Source: Phytophthora sp. 'mugwort'
Lineage: Eukaryota > Oomycota > Peronosporomycetes > Peronosporales > Peronosporaceae
Reading direction: 5' to 3'
NCBI GenBank assembly: GCA_033558025.1
Contig: JAUCEF010000007.1
Coordinates: 8,556,001-8,620,000, forward strand
DNA: 64,000 nt
Below, piece by piece: positions 22,396 to 31,182 of the stretch. How positions within the stretch are numbered: the first letter of the stretch is position 1; the number at the start of each line of letters is the position of its first letter. Below the pieces are notes generated by a model. The model did not search any database and had not been told where the DNA came from. It worked only from the letters and a program-made list of their open reading frames with translations. Position numbers and translations under genes: made by a program.

Positions 22396-24549
22396 TCAAA
22401 GCGTTGCCACCGCGATGTTCCAGGCAAAACTGGCCAACATGATTCCCATACACGCAACTGCGACGAGCACAATCATAAGGGCCTCCGTAGGACTGCGTTT
22501 CTTCAAAGTATCCACCACAACCGCCAGCAGTGCTGCACTAGCCAGGCTCAGACTGCTGGCGTGTACAATGCTACAGGCACCAGCTTCCTGGCTCCCTGAT
22601 AGAGCCTTTGTTTCATCCGTTTCGTCATCTTCAACGTCAAGCACACACTGTGGTCCATCAACTGGGTCTTCTTCTCTTTCAGCAGTAGTGTGCATACTGC
22701 TCTCTTCTTCGTGTTGACACAGCAATTGAGCCACTTGATCCTCAAGCTGTTCGATACGCAGAGAATACTCTCGTTCACGCACCTTGGCGATCTCCAGAGC
22801 GTCATCAAGGGTTTCACACGTTGGACATGCAGCATCCGCTACCAGGAGCGGCGATCCCGTTGGTGAGTCAAATTGGCTATCTACGTCAGTGTCCTCCTCG
22901 TCGGAGAGGTCCATTTCCAAAGCTTGGTTACCCAAATCCGTCGGTGAGTTTCGTCCTTCCAGCCCGGTCACTTCCGGCTGTGTGTCCTCTCGACTTTTCT
23001 GGGTGGTATTTGAAGTTGGAGCTATCACAAGTGAAGAAGTCCACGTGGGGGCAACTGCAGCAGCTTCCAGTGAGATGATACGCATGCGCAATCGAACTGC
23101 GTGCTCTTCCATGGCGTCCATTTCATCGCGACTTGCGGACGCTAACGCCTCTAGCTGTCGACGTAAGACCTGATTCTCGCGAGCAAGCTCCATCAGCGCA
23201 CGAGCACGTTGGTCCACAACCTCGTTAACGGAGGCGTTAACCTTAATCCGCTTGGCGCGACTAGCAAACTTGAGCGTGCTACGAGTATCCTCGATGTAAG
23301 TAGGCGCAGGAGACGCACAACACACAAAGAGCACACGTGCAGCACCGCTTAACGATGGCTGTAAGATACGCGTGAGCTTGCTGTCACGAAAGTTGATGTG
23401 GTCATGCTGGTTCGACTTACTGCTGCCGAGAGCTACCACAACTCTCGATAGTGCCAACAGGCTCCTGTTGATGTTGCCACTTTCCGTCGTCAGTCTCTTG
23501 CTGCCCGAAGTAACCGCCCGAGCACTTTCAGATCCGGCTAAGTCCACGAAGTTTAGACATCCCACACGCACGCGCTCGAGACCTGCCTCGTCCTCAGTCG
23601 ACGCGACGAGCTTCGTCTTGGACTCAATAACTAGCCGGAAAATCGAGTGAGAGCGACTGCTCCGCTCGTTCATGTGTGTCACCCCCACCGCCCTTTGTTT
23701 CTCTCCATCACACAGAGCTTGCAACACTCCATGCGCATCGGTCACCACACGCTCGGAATTATCCGTAAACACTCCAGTGACAGGATGTTCGCGAACATGG
23801 ACGGTTGAATCTCTCCTCTTACCTGTCATGGTCGATCTACCCATCAGCAAGTCCTTAACCGTCTCGTTGTACACTTCCAGGTACGACACTCGCACGAGAT
23901 ACTCGACATCCGAGCGTCTCGCCATCTCGTCGAAGAGATCCTTCACCGCCAGCTGCACTAGTCCGTCACTGTCTTGAGGTCGTCTTTGTTCTTCAGTCTC
24001 CACCTGATTCTCCTGTACGAGCGTCGCTCTCTTGCTCCGAGGCCCCGCGCCCTGCATTGTGTACGTCTTGCCACTGCTAGTCTGGCCGTAAGCGAAAATG
24101 GACCCGTGGATGCCGTCCAGCGCCGAGCGGGCAATCGACCTGGCCAGTCCGTCATAGATGGCTCCTGTCGAGTGGTGGCCGTCGTAGACCTCGTCGAAGG
24201 CGTAGATACCTCTGCGTCGAGCATTCTGCCCCGCACTGGGCGCTGCCTCGACGGTACCGGTCTCTGTGTGTACAGTCCACGCGGACCGACTGCACTTCTC
24301 CTTGGGTAGCAAAGGACGGAACCGGACCGTGACACGAACTGTGTCCCGTTCCTCGGCGTTCTGTTGCTGCTGCTGTAGTAGCTGCAAGTCGTCCACGTCC
24401 AGCAACTCGGACCCGTCCAATTCGCTGGGGGCCCAACGCACGTCGCTCTCGAAGCTGCCGCTCCGACTGCGACTGCTGCATTGGCTGTAGCTGTAGCTGG
24501 GGCGCACGGGACGCACCAGCGACAGCAGGTCGCTGTCCCGACGCCTCAT
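22396..24549 (-). CDS. Kinesin with N-proximal motor and C-terminal membrane segment
   Basis: The protein is 717 aa from the ATG at 24549 (MRRRDSDLLSLVRP); the frame extends further only to a GTG. The motor starts near residue 69 (TVRVTVRFRPLLPKEK) and has P-loop YGQTSSGKTYT (about 154-164), switch I NERSSRSHSIF, switch II FVDLAGSE, NINRSLLALSRVV, NFRDSKLTRILQPSLSG and the neck STLKFASRAKRIKVNA, closest by eye to the CENP-E/kinesin-7 group. A short coiled coil (RARALMELARENQVLRRQLE) follows, then acidic linker and another coiled segment. The C-terminus has hydrophobic runs LASAALLAVVV and ALMIVLVAVACMGIMLASFA, the latter long enough to span a membrane, so the protein may be tail-anchored to an organelle. 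It lies tandem with its neighbours on the minus strand, and a Gln-rich stretch (LQLLQQQQQ) precedes the motor. Confidence 0.9.
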   Translation of the reverse strand: MRRRDSDLLSLVRPVRPSYSYSQCSSRSRSGSFESDVRWAPSELDGSELLDVDDLQLLQQQQQNAEERDTVRVTVRFRPLLPKEKCSRSAWTVHTETGTVEAAPSAGQNARRRGIYAFDEVYDGHHSTGAIYDGLARSIARSALDGIHGSIFAYGQTSSGKTYTMQGAGPRSKRATLVQENQVETEEQRRPQDSDGLVQLAVKDLFDEMARRSDVEYLVRVSYLEVYNETVKDLLMGRSTMTGKRRDSTVHVREHPVTGVFTDNSERVVTDAHGVLQALCDGEKQRAVGVTHMNERSSRSHSIFRLVIESKTKLVASTEDEAGLERVRVGCLNFVDLAGSESARAVTSGSKRLTTESGNINRSLLALSRVVVALGSSKSNQHDHINFRDSKLTRILQPSLSGAARVLFVCCASPAPTYIEDTRSTLKFASRAKRIKVNASVNEVVDQRARALMELARENQVLRRQLEALASASRDEMDAMEEHAVRLRMRIISLEAAAVAPTWTSSLVIAPTSNTTQKSREDTQPEVTGLEGRNSPTDLGNQALEMDLSDEEDTDVDSQFDSPTGSPLLVADAACPTCETLDDALEIAKVREREYSLRIEQLEDQVAQLLCQHEEESSMHTTAEREEDPVDGPQCVLDVEDDETDETKALSGSQEAGACSIVHASSLSLASAALLAVVVDTLKKRSPTEALMIVLVAVACMGIMLASFAWNIAVATL

Positions 24550-24881
24550 TAATTGGAGGCCGAGGGAAGGCTGCAACGAGGGCGGAAGTAGTATACTGAA
24601 ATGCCCAGTCCGACGTAGCAAATTGTTATACACTGTATAGTTGTAGAATGGTCGCTTTGTTCAAGCCAGAGGGAGCGATACATTCTGAACAGTACAGTAC
24701 TACACAGTACAACAGTACGATTGGTTAGGAAAGTGGTAATGCAAGTACTTTTGAGGAAATTTATTTAGAAAGTAGGCGAGTATTGCGATAAAATAGGTTT
24801 GTATTGTGATTATCCATTTTATTACAACGTAGTATCTAGTAATACACGTTAATGATACGTTCACACCCTCCCATGTAAATT
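24550..24881. other. Intergenic, AT-rich
   Basis: This lies between the kinesin start and the cyclase stop. It contains a short imperfect tandem of ACAGTAC words (about 24690-24720). No gene. Confidence 0.4.
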
Positions 24882-26612
24882 TCAACACGATCTTGGCGTT
24901 TGTTGTGTACTGTCTGCTTTGCGGCATGTGGACGAATCCTCGTTCCAAAAGTGCGGCAGGAATCGCAATCGCTCGCCGAGTCGCTCCACGCGAGAGTTAA
25001 AGCGGTCTCCGATCCGCGTGGAAACCACCTCGTGCATTAGCAGCGAAACGCCCCATTCCGGCCGCTCAAAGGTTCTCGAGAATGGCTGCACTCTAAATTT
25101 CTCGTCAACAATTGCACCACTTACCGTACCGGTACTCGACGACGTCTGCAGCAATTCGTCCCTATAAACTGCGAGAGCCGATTCACTCACGACGATCTGT
25201 CCGCCTTGCCCCATCTCGCTCATCTCGCGCGCCATCATTTCGCTGAGCCCCAGATACGTCATCTTCCCCGTGGTCCGGTGTCTCGAGTACACCAAGCGCT
25301 CGTCGCCGTTGTGGATGGCCATGCGCACTCGAAGTCCATTGAAGAGCAGACGCGTCCAGGTGTCGTACACTCGTGCTGCAATGTCGTATTTGAGCAGAGC
25401 CGTCGGCCATGGCGCCTTCAACAATTTCTCTTGTACGCTGACGCACCAGCTGATGGCGTCACGGACACAATGGAACGCTAGCTGAAAGGAATCACCCGCG
25501 GTCGTGATCTCGTAGCCTCGGAAGCGAGGTAGTTGTTGCCGTAGCAAGTCGTCGTGGAGTGACTGTGCTTCAGCCATGGCCTGCGGGTTGGCAGACCAAA
25601 GTCGACTAGAACCTTCAATGTCGGTAACCACGAAAACTGGGCGTTGAGTAGGAGCTTCGACGATCACATCCATCGTGTCGAAATCATGTTCATCCTGGAA
25701 ATAGCCACCTTCCAGAAGGTGTTCGTATACAGACGATGACATGAGAGGACGCAATGCCCGATAGCAGCAAGTGACGCTGATGCCGGTGGCGAATGCTGTG
25801 CCGGCGCCGGACAGGTAGTACACAATCTGCGTGAACCCAACCCACTCCATTTGAAGATCGTCGATAAGGCGGGCCAATACTTCCACTAGGCAGGACGGAA
25901 ACACCAGCACACAATACACGATAACAAACGTCTTAATGCGCTGGTGGAGCAGCAGCGACGCTGGGTCCACAGCACTTCGAGTGCGCTTCTGGCGTGAAAG
26001 CCATATTGTGACGTACACGGGGTAGAGCACCGAGATCCAGATGCACGAGAGCTCGAACCAAAATGCAACCGTTTGTAGCGTCTTCGACTTGGTCGACGGC
26101 AGGAAAGCGGATACAACCATCAAAATGGCAAAAACCACCGCTACGAGAGAAGCACGAAGGCAATATTTGCGAATGATGGCGCGCTCGCGCTTGGGGCCAC
26201 GGTCCATGGACTTGATGATGAGGCGCTTCATTTCGTAGGCCAGCATCGTGACGAAGAATGTTGTGCACAGCAAAGCACAATCTCCGATCAGAGTGACGGC
26301 GACCGCTAAAGCTTTAAACTCCTTCCCGTCCGAGTAGACTTTCCGCGCCCCCATGAGCTCACCGTCATCGAGCGCGTCTAGTGTGTCCCGCAGTCCATCG
26401 AAATTAATGAGCACGCCTACGTAGAGCAGCAGTCGTACGAGGGAATAGACGAAGTAGAGGCGGCAGACCGAGTAGGTGATATACTGCACGGCCGAGTCAC
26501 CCACTTTAAGGTGCTTGAACGAGAGCAGCAGTGTCATACCCGTCGTGACCGTGGCCACTGCCAGAACGATCACATACGTTAGAGTCCAGTTGTAGTGGGT
26601 CGAATCATCCAT
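24882..26612 (-). CDS. Seven-helix membrane protein fused to class III nucleotide cyclase
   Basis: An uninterrupted ATG frame of 576 aa. The first roughly 290 residues contain seven hydrophobic segments, starting YVIVLAVATVTTGMTLLLSF, LYFVYSLVRLLLYVGVLI, LIGDCALLCTTFFVTMLAYE, ASLVAVVFAILMVVSAF, FWFELSCIWISVLYPVYVTI, FVIVYCVLVFPSCLVEVLA and YYLSGAGTAFATGISVTCC, a receptor-like topology. The C-terminal half is a class III cyclase: VFVVTDIEGSSRLW (first metal Asp), YEITTAGDSFQLAF (second metal Asp), LRVRMAIHNGDERL, LGLSEMMAREMSEMGQGGQI and VVSESAL. The D-I-E-G-S-S and A-G-D-S-F forms resemble adenylate cyclases of fungi and protists. Fusion of a G-protein-coupled-receptor-like domain with an effector enzyme is known in oomycetes as GPCR bigrams; from memory one class carries a cyclase. 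It would make cAMP (or cGMP) in response to an unknown ligand. The upstream region holds a 33-bp repeat array. Confidence 0.88.
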   Translation of the reverse strand: MDDSTHYNWTLTYVIVLAVATVTTGMTLLLSFKHLKVGDSAVQYITYSVCRLYFVYSLVRLLLYVGVLINFDGLRDTLDALDDGELMGARKVYSDGKEFKALAVAVTLIGDCALLCTTFFVTMLAYEMKRLIIKSMDRGPKRERAIIRKYCLRASLVAVVFAILMVVSAFLPSTKSKTLQTVAFWFELSCIWISVLYPVYVTIWLSRQKRTRSAVDPASLLLHQRIKTFVIVYCVLVFPSCLVEVLARLIDDLQMEWVGFTQIVYYLSGAGTAFATGISVTCCYRALRPLMSSSVYEHLLEGGYFQDEHDFDTMDVIVEAPTQRPVFVVTDIEGSSRLWSANPQAMAEAQSLHDDLLRQQLPRFRGYEITTAGDSFQLAFHCVRDAISWCVSVQEKLLKAPWPTALLKYDIAARVYDTWTRLLFNGLRVRMAIHNGDERLVYSRHRTTGKMTYLGLSEMMAREMSEMGQGGQIVVSESALAVYRDELLQTSSSTGTVSGAIVDEKFRVQPFSRTFERPEWGVSLLMHEVVSTRIGDRFNSRVERLGERLRFLPHFWNEDSSTCRKADSTQQTPRSC

Positions 26613-26965
26613 TCACGTCCGAGACGAGTCGCCACACAGGACGCGTTATTTCGCTGAAGGCGGCAGGTCGTTGCAAAGTTAAGTCGCCACTAGTGCAGCA
26701 ACGCGTCGTCCAAGTGTTTAACGTCGGATGCCAATCAAGGAATAACGGAGACTTTCCCCTGCACCATCGCCAATTGATCTCCATGCTGAGTTTGTGCAAC
26801 AGATGGAAATGGTACAGGGTCTGAGCATCTGAGCATACACAGCGTTGCCTGCTCGAAGTTCACACCCAACGCACAATGTGTCACAGTCAACACCTGGTGT
26901 GGCACCAGTTGTGCTCCGTACACATCCTCCTTGGTGTCATACTGGCCGACCCTGAGAGATTAAGA

Positions 26966-27086
26966 CACTTCACAATAAAGTCAGTGAATTTGTCTATTCA
27001 CTTCACAATGAAGTCAGTCAATTATCTGTTTACTTCACAATAAAGTCTCAAATTTGTAGGTTTACTTCACAATGAAGTCAGTATAT
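26966..27086. repeat. Four-unit tandem repeat, period 32-33 bp
   Basis: ACTTCACAATRAAGTC recurs at 26967, 27000, 27032 and 27064. Units alternate between AATAAAG and AATGAAG, and the core ACTTCA-CAA-TGAAGT is itself a short inverted repeat. Sequence between cores is less conserved. It lies about 350 bp upstream of the 7TM-cyclase start, so a promoter role is possible. Confidence 0.75.
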
Positions 27087-27350
27087 ATATTTTGGGTTTT
27101 TGGTGAGAAGTTTGGGCGATATTACTGGTAAGGAATGAGATGACACAACGGAGGGATTATGCAGGACATCTTGGAAAAGATAAAAAAGCTAGAGTAAAAG
27201 GGATGACTACCAATCAGAAAGTGAGAAATTTTCGTTTTGGAGAAATCGTCGGATTAGATCATGGAGACTACCAATTAACCACGTCTCCATTACGTCGCGC
27301 GCGCTGTAGCGGGGCACACAACACCTTGCGCACAGAAAGTGTGACTTCCG

Positions 27351-27646
27351 GAGAGTATACAAACTCTCAGTGAACGGCAGTTCACTAGTCCCTGGCCTTT
27401 TACCAAAATTAGGTAGATTTAAGACTGTATATATTTATAGGTGACCCCTTTCAATGCACTACATACTAACTATTAGTCACCTATAAAGTTCCCTAGATGT
27501 TATCCTATTGAGTGGCTCTAAGGTATTTGTACCATATCTGTGGTACTTATCCATGACGTCATTACCGTCGACGTCATAGTGATGTTTGGCAACATCACTT
27601 AGTGTACTTGGGTACACTTGCTCTGAAGAGTGACTTTGCACTCTTC
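27351..27646. repeat. Cluster of eight perfect inverted repeats
   Basis: Arms (left/right): 27351-27356/27363-27368; 27369-27375/27380-27386; 27434-27445/27476-27487 (12 bp); 27529-27534/27541-27546; 27553-27560/27570-27577; 27578-27586/27591-27599; 27601-27607/27612-27618; 27625-27632/27639-27646. Loops are 4-9 nt except the third (30 nt). The last five stand almost end to end. A further 7-bp hairpin lies at 27922-27942. Confidence 0.85.
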
Positions 27647-28149
27647 ATATAACCCTGTTACACACGCGGTCATCAGTTTATTCTTAACATTTCCTTCGTC
27701 ATGCACGCAAATGGTCTCGTCTACCTATATCTGAGGCGGAGAAACTCAAGGCGTACAAAACCTGTATCGCGGCGATTGTCGTTGAACTACCGCATCGCCC
27801 CTGTCCTAAGCGAACTGCCATGTACGGATATTATGATAGCGTCTTTCACAATCTCAAGATTTAGATATCAAAAGCTTCCGTTTATTTCCCTCTTAGTCCA
27901 GATCGGTTTGGGATAGTAAACGAATCTTCCTATCAAAGATTCTTCAGATAACACCACTTGCATTCGTCGTGTTTCGCTATATCACTACTTTTATTTTTCA
28001 TTTTGAATCAGGCTTTCTCCATTTTAGTACTATACTGAATTGCCTGGCAAGTACCCCAATAATAATGACGGCAATACGGTAACATGCAATATTAAAATTG
28101 GCGCAATTTCTGCAATGCGGCTCTGTATCGCAGCTACTCCAGTCATTAG

Positions 28150-29640
28150 GATCAGCAGCCAACATCGTCACATCCCACATGTCTCCTGTTTGCACGTAGA
28201 AGCATGATCAGCTCAAAAATCGCTGGCAGCATGCAGGTACGTTGTGGTGTAAGCACAAGTTCGCATTGCGAAAAAAAAGCCTTTCGCAGGCGTTCGACGT
28301 CGGGGTGGGTGGGTGGGTGGGGGAGAGCTGCTTCAACAGCGCGCTGTAGACCATCTTGTCCTGCTGAGCTGCCTTGGCGGTCCCTCCACGAAGTATCTGG
28401 GTCGCGTAGTCCTCCTCGGGTGCCTTCCGCTTGATACCGCACCTCAGCTCCTCGAAGCGCTTTACGGCAGCGGCTTTTGCGTTCAACAGGGCCCCTCCAT
28501 TGATTGCTTTGACCGCGCGGACTCGACGGGCGAGTGCAGAATCTTGGTCATCACCTTGGGCTGTCCCACATGCAGCGATACTCGGCAATCACCGAGTCGA
28601 ATAGGAGCCGGACGTCCGCCAAGTCGATGCCGTCGCACTGGAGCTTCTTGGTGACGCTTTGAGACTTCTGCATGTGCTAGAGGAGCGCGAGGAGCTTGCG
28701 AGGAGCGGCACCGGTCGGTATGAGCTCCTCCACGGCGTCCACGGTCTTGGTTTGGGGGTGAATGCGCACGTACCGTTGTAGCATGTCAAAGTTGGAACTC
28801 AAGCGCGTAATATTCCGTTTGATGGGGTCCAGGTCGGTCGGTTTGGAGAGCTCGGCGAAGCTGTTAACTTGACAGAACTTTGACATCAGCGTGCTAACCT
28901 GGGTTAGTAACGGCTCGGAATCGGTTAGATACCTGTTAACCGTTGGGTTAAACCGTTGGCTGACATTTAAATAGCGGTACGCCAAGCCTGGTGGCTATAG
29001 CTTGGTTGGAGTTGCATTGTCGGCAACGACGAACGCCACCATGCCTAGCGTCTTGTCGTACACGTCAAGCACTCCGTCGATGAGCTTGATGTGCGCGTCC
29101 GTGTCTTGGAAGCCTTCCTCGCTCGGTGATACCGCTAGCAGCTGTAGACGCAGCTCGCCGTTCGTCACGAATACGACATAAACGGCCACGTAGTACATAG
29201 AACCGTTCGACCAACCTGAACATGATTCCAAACAGGATACCCATCACGACCTCGAGCTTCTTTCTCACCCTTTTCGTTATGTCGTGCATTCCGTTGAGCA
29301 GCACCCGCGACGAAATCGAGCGCCATCTTGACATCGAGCGAGTTAGCTCGTTGCCGACCACCGGAAGTGGCATATTCCGCTCGACGATCCATCGCATCCA
29401 GTGGGAGCGATGCGACGTCTCAGAGGCGAAGCAGAAGTCCGGGAGGCGGCGGATGTCGCCGGAGAGTGTCGCCGCGTACTGAACCTTGTAGCCTTCGTGC
29501 TTGAGCGTGAGCTGGGCAGCGCGGTTGGAGCAGCCGGTGCTTGCGGCTTGCCTGCGCTCGCTGCCGCACAGTTTGCAGCGGTAGCGGCCCTGGTCTAGCG
29601 CCTCGTAGAAGTACGCGCAGACGTACTTGTTCGCTGTCAT
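28150..29640 (-). mobile_element. hAT-type DNA transposon relic
   Basis: Minus-strand frames in order: a BED-like zinc finger (GRYRCKLCGSERRQ and a following His), WMRWIVERNMPLPVVGNELT, then CSGWSNGSMYYVAVYVVFV (hAT core around the first catalytic Asp, here replaced or lost), GMVAFVVADNATPTKL (second catalytic region, Asp-Asn), YLNVSQRFNPTVNRYL, and a decayed C-terminal part with PTHPDVERLRKAFF. Frameshifts and stops separate the pieces. Terminal inverted repeats and an 8-bp target duplication were not identified. A GGGT/GGTG run at 28303-28322 lies in the element. Confidence 0.7.
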
Positions 29641-31182
29641 CGTATCGAAGGGGTAGGGTGTTTGGGGGCTGCCAGAATCAAATGCCGAGGTGCAGCGGGC
29701 TGCTTGTTTATCCTAACGCTGCTAGCCAGTGATTTCTTGCTATCTAAGATCACGTATTCGGTATAGTGTCTGCAAGATTGTACGGATGAGCTTGGCGATG
29801 GCGTCCAGCAGTTCGTTCGCGGCTTGATTTCGTTAAGGACCTACTTTTGTAAATGTTATTGCAAATATTGGTACAATACTATACTATATTTTGAGCGAAA
29901 GCTCCAATAATCTGTTTTTATACTGAGAAAACTGATTTTTTAGTAGTACGAAAAAAAATTATTCAGATCCCTGACTTTTGATGTACTAGTATTTGCTTGT
30001 GTTTTGTACACCTGCCGTTTTCAGTACAGGATGAATGGAAGTGGGTAGTGAGTTCATTAAGCAAGCCCAGCAACCAACACGTCTACAAGAAGATGCTTGT
30101 GTGTATGGAAGTAATACTAGTCGACAACAATTACGAGAGCGTACCGCTTTGATGTTTTGCCAGTCTCCTGACACGTAGTGCGAGGAGTAGTACATCAATT
30201 ATACCTTAGGTCTGTATTAGACAACTATTAGCAAAGTAGCGACGGTATTTTAATCTGCAACATCTGTCAATCACCCGTCGCTATTGGCTGTAATTGAAAT
30301 CGCTTAGGAGAAAATTTCGCTTAGGACAGGGTCGATGCGGTAAGCGGCTACGAGCACGAGCGAAGACTTGCAAGCGAAGGTGGCCACGTTTATTAATGCT
30401 GGCACTTGATATTGTCGACACCAGACGTGACCGGGTCTGAATCTACAATCGAAACCAGCGGCCGTATTTTGATTACTTTTTATTCGTTGGCACCGATTCG
30501 AGGCTAGGATTCACACTTGATTGCATTGCTCTACGCGACGCACGGGTACGTGCTGGTTTGTAGTAGTAAGATTTATATGGTGAGTGGAGACGATAAGTTA
30601 CGCACAAGACTTCTTGTAAACCTAGCAGTATTTTGTCCGGGTGCCGCTAGTGGTGTGTCGTGGAAGCCTTGGTGTTGAAACTTTGACGGAGAGGGCTACT
30701 GTAATAGGTAGGTACAGGAGTGTCGCGGCCTCCTTTCGGTATTGATGCATCTCGCTTAAAAGCAAGATTTTCCCGCGATTTATTTATATTGCTGATTGCA
30801 ATACATTTCATTTTAGATAATATTTGCACTTTGTACAATCTGCTGATGAACGTGCATCCCTTTTTTTTTTTACTTGCACGAGGCGGTCATCCGTTCTCGT
30901 ATCGTTCACGATAGCCATCCCTATTACACTTTTTTTCTCTATGTGGACACGAGGTCCTGCTGCATAATTCATCTCCATTTCCTCCGTCGTGTCCTCACAT
31001 TCCTCCTCCTCCAAAAAAGAAAACAGAAAAACACAATTCCTCGTCTTGTTGCACGGGCAGCAGTAAAATCGACAGAAATCCTGGCTTACTTGGTTAACCC
31101 AGCCATCCACTTGAGACTGCCAACATGAACCTTTTCAAGTGATGCGCAGCATTGGCACGCTATCCATGCAAAAGTTTGCGTA
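29641..31182. other. Gene-free stretch of about 1.5 kb
   Basis: A/T-rich sequence separates the hAT relic from the 3' end of the telomerase gene. No frame over 70 codons looks real. Homopolymers occur near 29950 and 30862. The part from about 30300 to 30680 is more G/C-rich and could be old LTR sequence, but no coding supports this. Confidence 0.4.

Larger units (their letters stand above)
26613..28149. other. Gene-free stretch with repeat array and hairpin cluster
   Basis: No supported gene. It contains the 33-bp tandem repeat at 26966-27086 and the cluster of inverted repeats at 27351-27646 plus one at 27922-27942. The segment starting TGTAGCGGGGCACACAAC at 27306 and ending near 27690 could be a solo LTR, since it has a TATA-like CATATAA at 27646, but matching target duplications were not seen. 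Confidence 0.45.

Noticed and set aside
24550..24633. Kinesin start at 24633
   Set aside because: GTG codon; the ATG at 24549 precedes the motor with ample N-terminal sequence.
26966..27086. CRISPR-like array (four repeats at 32-33-bp spacing)
   Set aside because: Eukaryotic context, only four imperfect repeats, no cas genes, and the intervals between cores are too short and partly conserved.
27306..27690. Complete solo LTR
   Set aside because: TG start and TATA-like signal fit, but no flanking target duplication and no second copy in the window were found.
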